Shown piece after piece: positions 6,408-14,007 of a DNA stretch of 17,660 nt. This stretch comes from Dongia_A sp964542425. GTDB lineage: Bacteria > Pseudomonadota > Alphaproteobacteria > Dongiales > Dongiaceae. The notes below the pieces were generated by a model, which was given only the letters and a program-made list of their open reading frames with translations, was not told where the DNA came from and ran no database searches. Positions within the stretch are counted from its first letter, which is position 1; each line of letters begins with the position of its first letter. The translations under genes and the position numbers were made by a program. The stretch is from contig CAZIUB010000102.1 in assembly GCA_964542425.1 (NCBI GenBank), positions 1 to 17,660 of the forward strand, in the 5' to 3' direction.

Positions 6408-8048
6408 ATGCTGCAGCAAATCGAGATCGGCGAGTACCAGATCGAAGTGGACGGGAGCAAAATTGTTGTTCGCGATGCGGCGGGTTGGGTGGTTGATAGC
6501 CTCGACATCAATGAAGCCGGCGGCGCCTTGCGGCTGCCAAACGGTGAACTGGTCAACTTGGCTGAAATCCTCGCCGATGATCGGATAGCCCAGTTGCAAA
6601 CCGCGGCGGGCGCCCCTGGACAGGACCCCGGTGTCCTTGGAACAGGAGTCTATATCTCCCTAGCCAGCGGCCAAGACGACTTCCAGCTTGACGGCGCCGG
6701 TGTTCTCGGCGGCACGGATCTCACCTATATACTGGTCGACGACGCGCGAGAGCCAATCACCTTCGAATCCTCCGCCGGCGGCAAGGGCAATGGCATCATC
6801 CACCGGCCGGATCGTGTCCAACAGGATACCGATGGTGACGGCATCGCGGTGGCCGACCGACCCCGCTTGGTTGACAGTGGCGACGTCGGATTCCCCAATC
6901 CAGACCCAAGCACGGAATTCCCGCCAATTGTGAGCGATGTCGTGGACAGCGATCCGCCGCCGAGCTCTCAATTGCCCAGTGATGACAACGGCAACGGCAA
7001 TGACATCGGCGGCGATGATCCCAGCAACCCCGGCAATAGCGACGGCGTACTAGCCGGCGGGAACGATGGAGCCAATGGCGGTGGCGGCGATCCGGCTGGC
7101 GATCCCCCGGTAGTCGATGACAACAACAACGGCAATGGCAACGACGCTGGCGGCATCGACCCCAGCAATCCCGGCAATGGCGACGGTGCCCAAGCTGGCG
7201 GAAACGATGGTGCCAGTGGCGGCAGCGGTTCGGCCGGCGATCCCCCGGTGCCCGAGGACAATGGCGGCGGCGATCCGGCTGGCGATCCCCCCCCAATCGA
7301 AGAAGGCGGCGGCGATCCGATCAGCGACCCCGTGGGCGATCCCCCGGCACCCGATGATCTTGGTGGCGGCGATCCGGTCGACGACCCGGCCGGCAATCCC
7401 CCTGCTCCCGGTGACAGTGGTGGCGAGGATCCGGCCGGCGATCCCCCGGCGCCCGAAGACAACAACAACGGCAATGGCAACGATGCCGGCGGCATCGATC
7501 CCAGCAATCCCGGCAATAGTGACGGCGCCCAAGCCGGCGGAAACAACGGCGGTGGCAGCAGTGGTTCAGACGGAAACGCACCGCCCCACGACGACAACGG
7601 CCACGGCAATGATGCCGGCGGGTACGATCCCAGCAACACCGGCAGCAGTGACGATATTGCGGGCGAAGGCGGCGGCGCGCACCCGGACATCACCGATCTC
7701 GTTGCCTTTGACAGCGATCAGATTTTCGCGCTCAACGGCAAGGCCAAGACCTTCGGCGGGGCGGACGCAACCCTGCATACCGGCGAGGGCATCGACATCA
7801 TCGATGCCACCAATGGCGCCGCGCACTCGATCACGCTCTCCATCGGCGACATTCTCAACATCACCGATGACGACAACCACCTGACCATCCTGGGCGGCAA
7901 GGGCGACACGGTGACGCTCACCGGTGACGGAATTGGCACCTGGGATGTGGTCGACGTGACCCTCGATGCAACCATCTATTCCTGGAGCGATCCGGCCAAC
8001 CAAGCGGTGGTCGAGATCAGCAACCAGGTGCAGGCCAACATCGTCTAG
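6408..8048 (+). CDS. Acidic Gly/Asp/Pro-repeat protein, probable secreted RTX/adhesin-like protein
   Basis: A 546-residue protein I cannot name. Residues about 1-60 form a compact strand-rich start (IEIGEYQIEVDGSKIVVRDA). A calcium-binding-like loop DTDGDGIAVAD lies at 140-150. Residues about 190-420 are low-complexity repeats of two kinds: GNGND.GG.DPSNPGN.DG units, and GGGDPAGDPP.P.D units. The last 120 residues resemble the closing domains of large RTX/cadherin-like surface proteins (ITLSIGDILNITDDDNHLTI, then GDTVTL). It is strongly acidic, has no cysteine that I can find and no Sec signal peptide, all as in type I secretion substrates. No type I secretion genes lie in the window. It is flanked by AT-rich sequence upstream and an IS-end-like hairpin downstream, so separate acquisition is possible. 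Confidence 0.75.
   Translation: MLQQIEIGEYQIEVDGSKIVVRDAAGWVVDSLDINEAGGALRLPNGELVNLAEILADDRIAQLQTAAGAPGQDPGVLGTGVYISLASGQDDFQLDGAGVLGGTDLTYILVDDAREPITFESSAGGKGNGIIHRPDRVQQDTDGDGIAVADRPRLVDSGDVGFPNPDPSTEFPPIVSDVVDSDPPPSSQLPSDDNGNGNDIGGDDPSNPGNSDGVLAGGNDGANGGGGDPAGDPPVVDDNNNGNGNDAGGIDPSNPGNGDGAQAGGNDGASGGSGSAGDPPVPEDNGGGDPAGDPPPIEEGGGDPISDPVGDPPAPDDLGGGDPVDDPAGNPPAPGDSGGEDPAGDPPAPEDNNNGNGNDAGGIDPSNPGNSDGAQAGGNNGGGSSGSDGNAPPHDDNGHGNDAGGYDPSNTGSSDDIAGEGGGAHPDITDLVAFDSDQIFALNGKAKTFGGADATLHTGEGIDIIDATNGAAHSITLSIGDILNITDDDNHLTILGGKGDTVTLTGDGIGTWDVVDVTLDATIYSWSDPANQAVVEISNQVQANIV
6981..7677 (+). repeat. In-frame coding repeats within the repeat-protein gene
   Basis: Four copies of a unit of about 90-110 bases begin near 6981, 7116, 7455 and 7590; each encodes a version of GNGND.GG.DPSNP.N followed by a Gly/Asn/Asp tail. 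Between the second and third copies, about 7225-7454, lie about five shorter GDPAGDPP-type units. The second and third copies are nearly identical in DNA, which points to recent duplication or gene conversion. The repeats stay in frame and have no unique spacers. Confidence 0.85.
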
Positions 8049-8086
8049 CCCATCTCTCCCAAGAGAAACACTCAGGCGTCGGCCCG

Positions 8087-8151
8087 CCAGTGGTATGGTT
8101 CCGACAAGTGAACTTCGCGCGGTTCACTTGTCGGAAGCTGAATACCACTGG
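8087..8151. repeat. Long two-part inverted repeat, IS-end-like or bidirectional terminator
   Basis: CCAGTGGTAT (8087-8096) pairs with ATACCACTGG (8142-8151), and inside it TTCCGACAAGTGAAC (8099-8113) pairs perfectly with its complement (8122-8136) around an eight-base loop. It lies between two convergent genes, so it could end transcription from both sides. The ACAAGTGA core also occurs in the IS-end-like repeat at 17406-17430, suggesting a mobile-element remnant. Confidence 0.6.
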
Positions 8152-8177
8152 AAAATTAAACTGTGGGCCGATTCACC

Positions 8178-8212
8178 TGACAGAAATCATCCGGCCTGGG
8201 TGCTTTCTGTCA
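8178..8212. repeat. Second inverted repeat in the convergent gap
   Basis: TGACAGAAA (8178-8186) and TTTCTGTCA (8204-8212) form a perfect 9-bp inverted repeat with a 17-base spacer. The left arm with its flank (ATTCACCTGACAGAA) resembles the right arm of the neighbouring long inverted repeat (GTTCACTTGTCGGAA), so both may derive from related ends. Confidence 0.45.
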
Positions 8213-8252
8213 CGATCGGACCAAGGGCCAGCGCCTTTTTCTTGGTCACGGA

Positions 8253-9053
8253 TCAGCTTCCCTTGAAATTGGCCTTGCGCTTCTCCGAGAAGGCTCGCAC
8301 GCCCTCCCTGGAATCGTCCGAGACCAGCGCCCGCTCATACATCGGCAGCTTGCCGGCGCGGATCAGCCGGAATGCCTCTTGGATCGAGAGCCCGTCCATC
8401 TCGCGCAAGGCCTCCTTCAGCGCCTGGATGGTGAGCGGCGCGCCATCGGCGATGGTTGACGCCCATTCCCTCGCCGCCGCCAGCGGCTGGTCCTTGGGCA
8501 CGATCTTGTTAATCATGCCGTACTGAAGCGCCTCGGCCGCCTTCATCCGCCGCCCGAGCAGCAGCAATTCCATGGCGATGTTGTGCGGCAATCTGCGCGG
8601 AATGCGCTGGATGCCACCTGAATCCGGGATGATGCCGATCGGCAATTCCGGCAGTGCGAATTCGACATGCTCGGCGCAGACGATGAGATCGCAGGCGATG
8701 GCCAGTTCGAACCCGCCGCCCAACGCCAAGCCATTGACCGCGGCGATGACCGGCTTGTTGAGGCTCCACAATTCCGTGAGCCCGGCGAAGCCGCCGGCGC
8801 CGTAATCGGTGGTCTCCCACCATTTGCCCACTTCCTCTTTCTGGTGCGCGGCCTTCAGATCCCAGCCGGCCGAGAAAACGCGATCGCCTGTGGCGGTGAG
8901 GATGCCGACGCGCAGTTCAGGATCGTCCTGCAAAGCGACGAAGGCCCGGCCCAGCAATTGGCTGGTTTCGACATCGATCGCGTTCACCTTGGGCCGATCG
9001 AGGGTCACTTCCATGACGTGACCGCGCTTTTCCACGCGAACCGGATCGCTCAT
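8253..9053 (-). CDS. caiD: Carnitinyl-CoA dehydratase (crotonase superfamily)
   Basis: A 266-residue enoyl-CoA hydratase/isomerase family enzyme that, by recalled comparison, follows Escherichia coli CaiD closely: LDRPKVNAID near 18-27, FSAGWDLKAA at 60-69, GGFAGLTE at 87-94, PVIAAVNG at 101-108. Both catalytic glutamates have counterparts: Glu116 in GGGFE and Glu136 in FALPE, 20 residues apart as in CaiD (111 and 131). CaiD hydrates crotonobetainyl-CoA to L-carnitinyl-CoA reversibly. The start has GGGAG eight bases upstream. The gene sits alone on the minus strand, convergent with the repeat-protein gene, about 2 kb from the carnitine operon, so it is probably expressed from its own promoter in the AT-rich gap shared with cysH. 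A different enoyl-CoA substrate is possible. Confidence 0.85.
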   Translation of the reverse strand: MSDPVRVEKRGHVMEVTLDRPKVNAIDVETSQLLGRAFVALQDDPELRVGILTATGDRVFSAGWDLKAAHQKEEVGKWWETTDYGAGGFAGLTELWSLNKPVIAAVNGLALGGGFELAIACDLIVCAEHVEFALPELPIGIIPDSGGIQRIPRRLPHNIAMELLLLGRRMKAAEALQYGMINKIVPKDQPLAAAREWASTIADGAPLTIQALKEALREMDGLSIQEAFRLIRAGKLPMYERALVSDDSREGVRAFSEKRKANFKGS

Positions 9054-9292
9054 GTCGCATTCTCCCAGAGATCAAGAGGTGCTCCGCCTCTACCACGGTC
9101 GCGATCCTTGGGTTGACGATTTTCGACGCGCTCCGCCCAATGGCCCTTGTAATGTTAAATACACACAGAATAACAGTTAAAATAATTTATTTCACACGTA
9201 AGGCGCCAGTTTTACCTTGACGACGATACAAACCAGTATGATTTTAATAACGAGTAAACAGTGTATTACATTTTCTTGGTGTTCAAACTACG
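9054..9292. promoter_or_regulatory. AT-rich divergent promoter region between caiD and cysH
   Basis: This 239-base gap separates divergent genes and is strikingly AT-rich from about 9140 to 9285. On the plus strand TTGACG (9217-9222) and TATGAT (9237-9242) resemble -35 and -10 elements, but only 14 bases separate them; TTTAAT at 9243-9248 gives 20. Neither spacing is ideal, so I name the region rather than a promoter. No operator dyad stands out. Confidence 0.4.
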
Positions 9293-10036
9293 ATGCGCCA
9301 TGATTCAGGCTATCGATTGCTCGCGCGGGAGCAGGCACTGGACAACGTGCCGGCGCTTGAAGCCTGGGCGCAATTCCTGAACCGCCGCTGGCAAGATTCC
9401 GGCGAGGAAACCATCCTATCGGAAGCCCTGAGGATCTTTTTTCCCGGCCGCATTGCGGTCGTCTCTTCCTTTGGAGCCGATGCCGCGGTGTTGTTGCATC
9501 TTGTCGCCGGGCAGGATCGCAGTATCCCAGTCCTGTTCCTGGACACCGGCAAGCACTTCATGGAAACGCTGACCTATCGCGACATTCTCATCGACCGGTT
9601 CGGATTCTCCGACGCCAGATCGCTCACGCCCGATTCAATGGACATCGGCCATCGCGATCCCGCGGGCGAATTGTGGCGGTCCAACCCGGATCGCTGCTGC
9701 GACTTGCGCAAAGTGTTACCGCTCGCCAAGGCGCTCTCCGGCTTTTCGGCCTGGATCACCGGGCGCAAGCGTCATCAATCCACCGATCGCGCCGAACTAC
9801 CGATCGTCGAGGTGACTTCCGGGCGCATCAAGATCAATCCGCTGGCGCATTGGTCGGACGAGGACGTGCGCCAGGCGTTCAAGGACTTTGCCCTGCCCCC
9901 GCACCCATTGTTCGACGAGGGGTTCGCCTCGATCGGTTGCGCGCCCTGCACGCGACGCCTGCTCGAGGGCGAGCCCATCAGGGCCGGGCGCTGGTCCGGC
10001 ACCGACAAGATCGAATGCGGCATTCACAGCGTGTGA
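9293..10036 (+). CDS. cysH: Phosphoadenylyl/adenylyl-sulfate reductase, 4Fe-4S type
   Basis: A 247-residue reductase that makes sulfite from activated sulfate in cysteine synthesis. The nucleotide-binding SSFGADAAVLLH is at 58-69, followed by LFLDTGKHF. Cys135-Cys136 and Cys216-Cys219 (GCAPC) are the four ligands of a 4Fe-4S cluster, marking the APS-using type rather than the cluster-free PAPS type of enteric bacteria. The catalytic cysteine is in ECGIH (Cys242), at the C-terminus. The start ATG has no clear Shine-Dalgarno sequence, and the next Met is far inside the fold. cysC follows after 12 bases, so the two form an operon. No sulfite reductase or ATP sulfurylase gene is in the window. 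There is no thioredoxin-like C-terminal domain, so an external thiol donor is expected. Confidence 0.92.
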   Translation: MRHDSGYRLLAREQALDNVPALEAWAQFLNRRWQDSGEETILSEALRIFFPGRIAVVSSFGADAAVLLHLVAGQDRSIPVLFLDTGKHFMETLTYRDILIDRFGFSDARSLTPDSMDIGHRDPAGELWRSNPDRCCDLRKVLPLAKALSGFSAWITGRKRHQSTDRAELPIVEVTSGRIKINPLAHWSDEDVRQAFKDFALPPHPLFDEGFASIGCAPCTRRLLEGEPIRAGRWSGTDKIECGIHSV

Positions 10037-10048
10037 AAGAGCGATGAC

Positions 10049-10726
10049 ATGATGGGCTCGATCGAGTCCCAACCAGCCGGCTCGGTGGTGGTGCCAGCGA
10101 TGGCGCCTTCGGGCGCGAGTGCCGCCCCACTTTCCCACATCGTGACCACCGAATCCCGCGCCATCGCCAATGGCCATCGCGGCGCGGTTCTTTGGATGAC
10201 CGGCCTGCCCGGTTCCGGCAAATCGACACTCGCCATGGGCCTGGAGCGCGAGCTGTTCCGACGTGGCCGCCAGGTCTTCGTTCTAGATGGCGACATTCTG
10301 CGCCAGGGAATCAGCTGTGATCTCGGCTATTCGAGCACGGATCGGGCCGAGAATGCGCGCCGCGCGGCCGAGATGGCCAGGCTTTTTTCCGAGGCTGGCC
10401 TCATCATCATTGTGGCGATGATTTCGCCAGCCGAAACCGATAGGGTGCGAGCCAGGCGCATCATCGGCCCGAGATTCCGCGAGATATTCGTGAAGGCGGA
10501 TCTCGCGGCCTGCGAGAAGCGCGATCCCAAGGGCCAGTACAAGGCCGCCCGAGCCGGCAAGCTCTCCCAATTCACCGGTATCAGCGCGCCCTACGAAGCG
10601 CCGATGCACCCCGATCTGGTTGTCGACACCGACCGGCTTTCGATCGAGACGGCGATCGCGCGCCTGGTCGAGTTCGTCGACGGCAACGCCGCCCCCCTGG
10701 CTCCGGTCGACGCCTGGGCGATTTGA
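10049..10726 (+). CDS. cysC: Adenylyl-sulfate kinase
   Basis: A 225-residue APS kinase making PAPS from APS and ATP. The P-loop GLPGSGKST is at 52-60, DGD at 80-82, the DLGYSSTDRAENARR segment follows, then ISPAETDRVRAR, CEKRDPKGQYKAARAG, and LSQFTGISAPYE, all family hallmarks. About 44 residues precede the P-loop core, a low-complexity Ser/Ala/Pro-rich N-terminal stretch longer than in many single-domain CysC proteins; a downstream start is possible, but none has a clear ribosome-binding site. Two adjacent ATGs (10049, 10052) begin the frame. It is not fused to CysN or an ATP sulfurylase. As cysH here looks APS-specific, PAPS may serve sulfotransfer rather than cysteine synthesis. Confidence 0.92.
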   Translation: MMGSIESQPAGSVVVPAMAPSGASAAPLSHIVTTESRAIANGHRGAVLWMTGLPGSGKSTLAMGLERELFRRGRQVFVLDGDILRQGISCDLGYSSTDRAENARRAAEMARLFSEAGLIIIVAMISPAETDRVRARRIIGPRFREIFVKADLAACEKRDPKGQYKAARAGKLSQFTGISAPYEAPMHPDLVVDTDRLSIETAIARLVEFVDGNAAPLAPVDAWAI

Positions 10727-10758
10727 ACGCTCCCTAACCCCTTGCCTTCCGCGATGAC

Positions 10759-10796
10759 AGAGACGCCGCATCGTCACTAAGATGCGGCGTTTCTGA
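10759..10796 (+). terminator. Rho-independent-type terminator after cysC
   Basis: ACGCCGCATC (10763-10772) and GATGCGGCGT (10781-10790) form a perfect 10-bp GC-rich stem with an eight-base loop, extendable outward by a wobble pair and two more pairs, followed by TTTCTGATT. It lies 33 bases beyond the cysC stop and should end the cysH-cysC transcript. Confidence 0.75.
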
Positions 10797-10826
10797 TTCG
10801 CACCAATGCCGGCAAACGGGTGATTC

Positions 10827-12626
10827 ATGGCGAAAGTCTCGATCGAGTTTGGCCGCTCCAGCGGTTTTTTCGCCAAATTGTGGCGGCTGACCTGGCCCTA
10901 TTTCCGATCCGAGGAATGGAAGCTCGCCTGGGTGCTGCTGATCGCGGCCGTGGCACTCTCGCTCGGGCGGGTCTATCTGGGGGTTCTGTTCAACGATTGG
11001 AATCGCGACTTCTTCAATGCGCTGGAACAGAAGGATTTGACCCCGACACCGGTCGAACTCGCCGGTCATGTATTCTTCGAGATTAACCGTTTCACCTATC
11101 TTCTTGGCAAGTTCCTGGTTCTTGCCTTCATTTTCATCGTGGTCGCTGTTTACGGGATTTATCTGGGCCAGATCCTGCAATTGCGCTGGCGGCGCTGGAT
11201 GACCAGGGATCTCAGCGGCAAATGGCTCGCCAACCGCGCCTATTACCGGATGGAATTGGTGGGCAACGGCACCGATAACCCCGAACAGCGAATCGAGGCC
11301 GATGTCCATAATTTTACCGATGACACGCTAGGTCTTTCGCTCAGTCTGCTGCGCAACATCGTCAATCTGGTGACCTTCATCATCGTTCTGTGGTCGCTCT
11401 CCGGGCCACTGGATTTTTTCCTGGGCGGAATTGCCATTCATGTGCCGGCCTACATGGTCTGGGTGGCGGTAATCTATGCCGCCGGCGGCACGCTGTTGAC
11501 CTTCTGGCTCGGCCGGCCGCTGGTGAGGGCCAATTTCGACCAGCAGCGGTTCAGCGCGGATTTCCGCTTCCGCCTGATGCGGGTGCGCGAGAACGCGGAA
11601 AGCGTTGCCCTCTACGGTGGCGAAGTCCACGAGGGCCGCGGCTTTGAATCTAGTTTCGGCAAGGTCTGGGCCAATTGGTGGCGGCTGATGCTTCTGACCA
11701 AGCGTTTGAACTGGTTCACCAGTTTCTACGATCAATTGACCGTGGTCTTCCCCTATCTGGTCGCGGCACCCCGCTATTTCGCCGGGTTGACCGATTTTGG
11801 CACCATCTTCCAGGTGGCCAACGCCTTTGGTAGGGTTCAGGATTCGCTGTCGTGGTTCATCAACGTGTTCCAGAACCTCGCCTCTTGGAAGGCGACCACC
11901 GACCGCCTCACCACCTTCGTCGATGCCATCGAACGTGCACGGGCGAGTGCCGCGGAGACCAAGCTCGCGATCGCGGAAGCCGCGGAACCAGGGCTTTCCG
12001 TCGAGGATGTCGAGGTTTCGCTCCCCAACGGGCGCGTTCTGTTGCATGATGTCGATTTGCGGATCGCGCAGGGCGAAAAGCTGCTGATCTCCGGCCCGTC
12101 GGGCAGCGGCAAGACCACCTTGTTCCGGCTATTGGCGGGATTGTGGCCCTTCGCCAAGGGAAGGCTGAAGGTGCCGCGCGGCGCCAAGGTCCTGTTCCTG
12201 TCGCAGCGGCCCTATCTGCCGCTGGGATCGCTCCGCCAGGCGATGAGTTTCCCAGGCGATCCGGCGAGTATCACTGACGATGCGTTCAAGGCGGCACTTC
12301 TCGATGTCCGCCTGCCGCAACTCGTCGACAAGTTGGACGAGGAAGCCAATTGGTCGATGACGCTTTCGGTCGGCGAGCAACAGCGACTGGCCTTCGCCCG
12401 CGTTCTTCTGAACCGGCCGGATTGGCTCTTCCTTGACGAGGCCACGTCGGCCTTGGACGAGGACAATGAGAACCACCTCTATCGCCTGGTCGCCGAACGC
12501 CTGGCGCGCTCGACGATGGTCAGCATCGCGCATCGGCCCTCGGTCGCGCGATTCCACCAGCGGCGCGTGGCGATCGACCCGGCGCGCCGATCGCTCTCGA
12601 TGTCGCCAATCGCGGCCATTCCATGA
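10827..12626 (+). CDS. SbmA/BacA-YddA-type ABC transporter, fused permease and ATPase
   Basis: A 599-residue inner-membrane transporter in one chain. Residues about 20-350 hold the membrane domain, with hydrophobic segments near 33-52, 92-118, 177-194, 205-227 and 303-320 and the SbmA-type motif NPEQRI at 151-156. Residues about 390-590 form the ATPase: Walker A GPSGSGKTT (423-431), signature LSVGEQQ (513-519), Walker B WLFLDEATSALDE (533-545) and switch His569. Relatives import or export peptides, antibiotics such as bleomycin, or cobalamin; the substrate here cannot be told. It functions as a homodimer in this family. It is separated from cysC by a terminator and so is its own unit; the DUF815 gene follows 52 bases later. 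It is not a type I secretion ATPase and is unlikely to export the upstream repeat protein. Confidence 0.88.
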   Translation: MAKVSIEFGRSSGFFAKLWRLTWPYFRSEEWKLAWVLLIAAVALSLGRVYLGVLFNDWNRDFFNALEQKDLTPTPVELAGHVFFEINRFTYLLGKFLVLAFIFIVVAVYGIYLGQILQLRWRRWMTRDLSGKWLANRAYYRMELVGNGTDNPEQRIEADVHNFTDDTLGLSLSLLRNIVNLVTFIIVLWSLSGPLDFFLGGIAIHVPAYMVWVAVIYAAGGTLLTFWLGRPLVRANFDQQRFSADFRFRLMRVRENAESVALYGGEVHEGRGFESSFGKVWANWWRLMLLTKRLNWFTSFYDQLTVVFPYLVAAPRYFAGLTDFGTIFQVANAFGRVQDSLSWFINVFQNLASWKATTDRLTTFVDAIERARASAAETKLAIAEAAEPGLSVEDVEVSLPNGRVLLHDVDLRIAQGEKLLISGPSGSGKTTLFRLLAGLWPFAKGRLKVPRGAKVLFLSQRPYLPLGSLRQAMSFPGDPASITDDAFKAALLDVRLPQLVDKLDEEANWSMTLSVGEQQRLAFARVLLNRPDWLFLDEATSALDEDNENHLYRLVAERLARSTMVSIAHRPSVARFHQRRVAIDPARRSLSMSPIAAIP

Positions 12627-12678
12627 ATTCAGTCTTGAATCGCTGGCGGCGCGCGCCATACTGCCGCAGCCTGAACCA

Positions 12679-13548
12679 ATGCAATCCATGACCGACGCGA
12701 AGCTCCTAGACGTTCTGCGATCGATCGCGGAATCCCTCCAGCGCCTGGCGCCGCCGCGGTCGCACAAGAATGATTTGGGCGTGGCCGAGGCCTTCGTCTG
12801 GTTGGCGGAGAAAGCCTCGCTGGAGCCGGTCGCATCGGTCTCGCGGGTGCATCTGGCGTTGCTGCGCGGCATCGACCGGCCCAAGGACATCTTGCTGGAG
12901 AACACCAGGCGCTTCGCCCAAGGCCTGCCGGCCAACAACGCGCTTCTATGGGGGGCGCGCGGCACCGGCAAATCATCACTGGTCAAGGCCGTGCACGCCT
13001 CCATCAACGAGGGCGCCCAGGAAAAAATCGCGCTGATCGAAATTCATCGCGAGGATCTGCCGACCTTGCCGCGGTTGCTTTCGATTCTGCGCGCATGCAA
13101 GCGGCGTTGCGTGTTGTTTTGTGATGACCTCTCGTTCGATCAGGCCGATGCCAGCTACAAATCGCTGAAGGCCGTTCTGGAAGGGGGCATCGAGGGACGG
13201 CCGGAAAATGTGCTGTTCTACGCCACCTCGAACCGGCGGCACCTGATGCCACGCGAAATGATCGAGAACGAGCGTTCGACCGCGATCAACCCGCACGAGG
13301 CGGTGGAGGAGAAGGTCTCGCTCAGCGATCGGTTCGGGCTGTGGCTGGGCTTCCACAATTGCGACCAGGAAACCTATTTCGAGATCGTCGAGGGCTATGC
13401 CGATGCCTTCGGCCTGCCGATCGCCAGGCCGGAATTGCGGGCCGAGGCCCTGGAATGGTCGATGACGCGGGGCGCCCGATCTGGGCGCGTTGCCTGGCAA
13501 TTCATCCAGGATCTGGCCGGGCGCCTCGGCCGACCCCTGGCGGTTTGA
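12679..13548 (+). CDS. DUF815-family AAA+ ATPase
   Basis: A 289-residue P-loop ATPase of the DUF815 family, function unknown. Walker A GARGTGKSS is at 92-100, Walker B VLFCDDLSF around 145-153, and a sensor-1-like segment YATSNRRHLM at 181-190, followed by a lid-like helical end. The usual family layout, with a helical N-terminal region before the P-loop, is present. The frame is open from 12433, but that extension overlaps the ABC transporter and has no coding character. I take ATG 12679; the ATG at 12688 is equally possible, as neither has a clear ribosome-binding site. A CoA-binding protein gene follows after 12 bases, probably co-transcribed. A chaperone- or motor-like role is possible but unsupported. 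Confidence 0.87.
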   Translation: MQSMTDAKLLDVLRSIAESLQRLAPPRSHKNDLGVAEAFVWLAEKASLEPVASVSRVHLALLRGIDRPKDILLENTRRFAQGLPANNALLWGARGTGKSSLVKAVHASINEGAQEKIALIEIHREDLPTLPRLLSILRACKRRCVLFCDDLSFDQADASYKSLKAVLEGGIEGRPENVLFYATSNRRHLMPREMIENERSTAINPHEAVEEKVSLSDRFGLWLGFHNCDQETYFEIVEGYADAFGLPIARPELRAEALEWSMTRGARSGRVAWQFIQDLAGRLGRPLAV

Positions 13549-13560
13549 GGTGGGGATTCC

Positions 13561-14007
13561 ATGTCCGCGGACGGCCTCGACGATTCCCTCATTGCCAAGA
13601 TCCTGATCGAGAGCAAGGTGATCGCGCTGGTCGGCGCCAGCGATCGCCCGATGCGGCCATCCAATGGCGTGATGCGTTTCCTGCAGTCGCGAGGCTATCG
13701 GGTGATCCCGGTCAATCCCAATTTGGCCGGGCGCGAACTCAACGGCGAACTGGTTTACGCCTCCCTCAACGACATCCCCCAGGACCAGACCGGGCGGATC
13801 GACATGGTGGACATATTCAGGAATTCCGCCAATGCCGCCGCACCCACGATTGAGGCGATCGAAATCGGCGCCAAGACGGTTTGGATGCAGCTCGGCGTCG
13901 TCAACGAAGCAGCTGCCGCGCGGGCGCGCCAGGCCGGATTGTTGGTGGTCATGGATCGCTGCCCGGCAATCGAGCATCCCCGCCTCCAAGTGCCAACTTT
14001 CGAATAA
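13561..14007 (+). CDS. CoA-binding domain protein (YccU-like)
   Basis: A 148-residue Rossmann-like CoA-binding protein. The signature VIALVGASDRPMRPSNGVM lies near 20-38, then GYRVIPVNP, and the C-terminal MDRCPAIEHPRL is typical of the family. It resembles the isolated CoA-binding domain of succinyl-CoA synthetase alpha chains but has no ligase domain; the biochemical role of these small proteins is not established. A strong GAGGTGGGGA ribosome-binding site precedes the ATG, 12 bases after the DUF815 stop. The last five residues (VPTFE) and the stop codon are encoded by the second copy of a dispersed repeat, so the native C-terminus may have been replaced. Confidence 0.88.
   Translation: MSADGLDDSLIAKILIESKVIALVGASDRPMRPSNGVMRFLQSRGYRVIPVNPNLAGRELNGELVYASLNDIPQDQTGRIDMVDIFRNSANAAAPTIEAIEIGAKTVWMQLGVVNEAAAARARQAGLLVVMDRCPAIEHPRLQVPTFE

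Noticed and set aside
6981..7677. CRISPR-like periodic repeats
   Set aside because: Repeats are in frame, of uneven length, diverged, and separated by related coding units rather than unique spacers of constant size; no cas genes are near.
6968..7693. Long open frame on the minus strand across the repeat region (Pro/Ser/Leu-rich)
   Set aside because: It is the mirror of the Gly/Asp/Pro repeats on the plus strand. The plus-strand frame has a good ribosome-binding site, structured non-repeat ends and a sensible acidic composition.
10827..12626. The ABC protein as exporter of the repeat protein at 6408
   Set aside because: The membrane domain is of the SbmA/YddA type, not the type I secretion type; no membrane-fusion protein or outer-membrane channel gene is nearby, and a terminator and other genes intervene.
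12433..12678. N-terminal extension of the DUF815 protein
   Set aside because: It overlaps the ABC ATPase gene in another frame and has a Trp/Arg-rich shadow composition.
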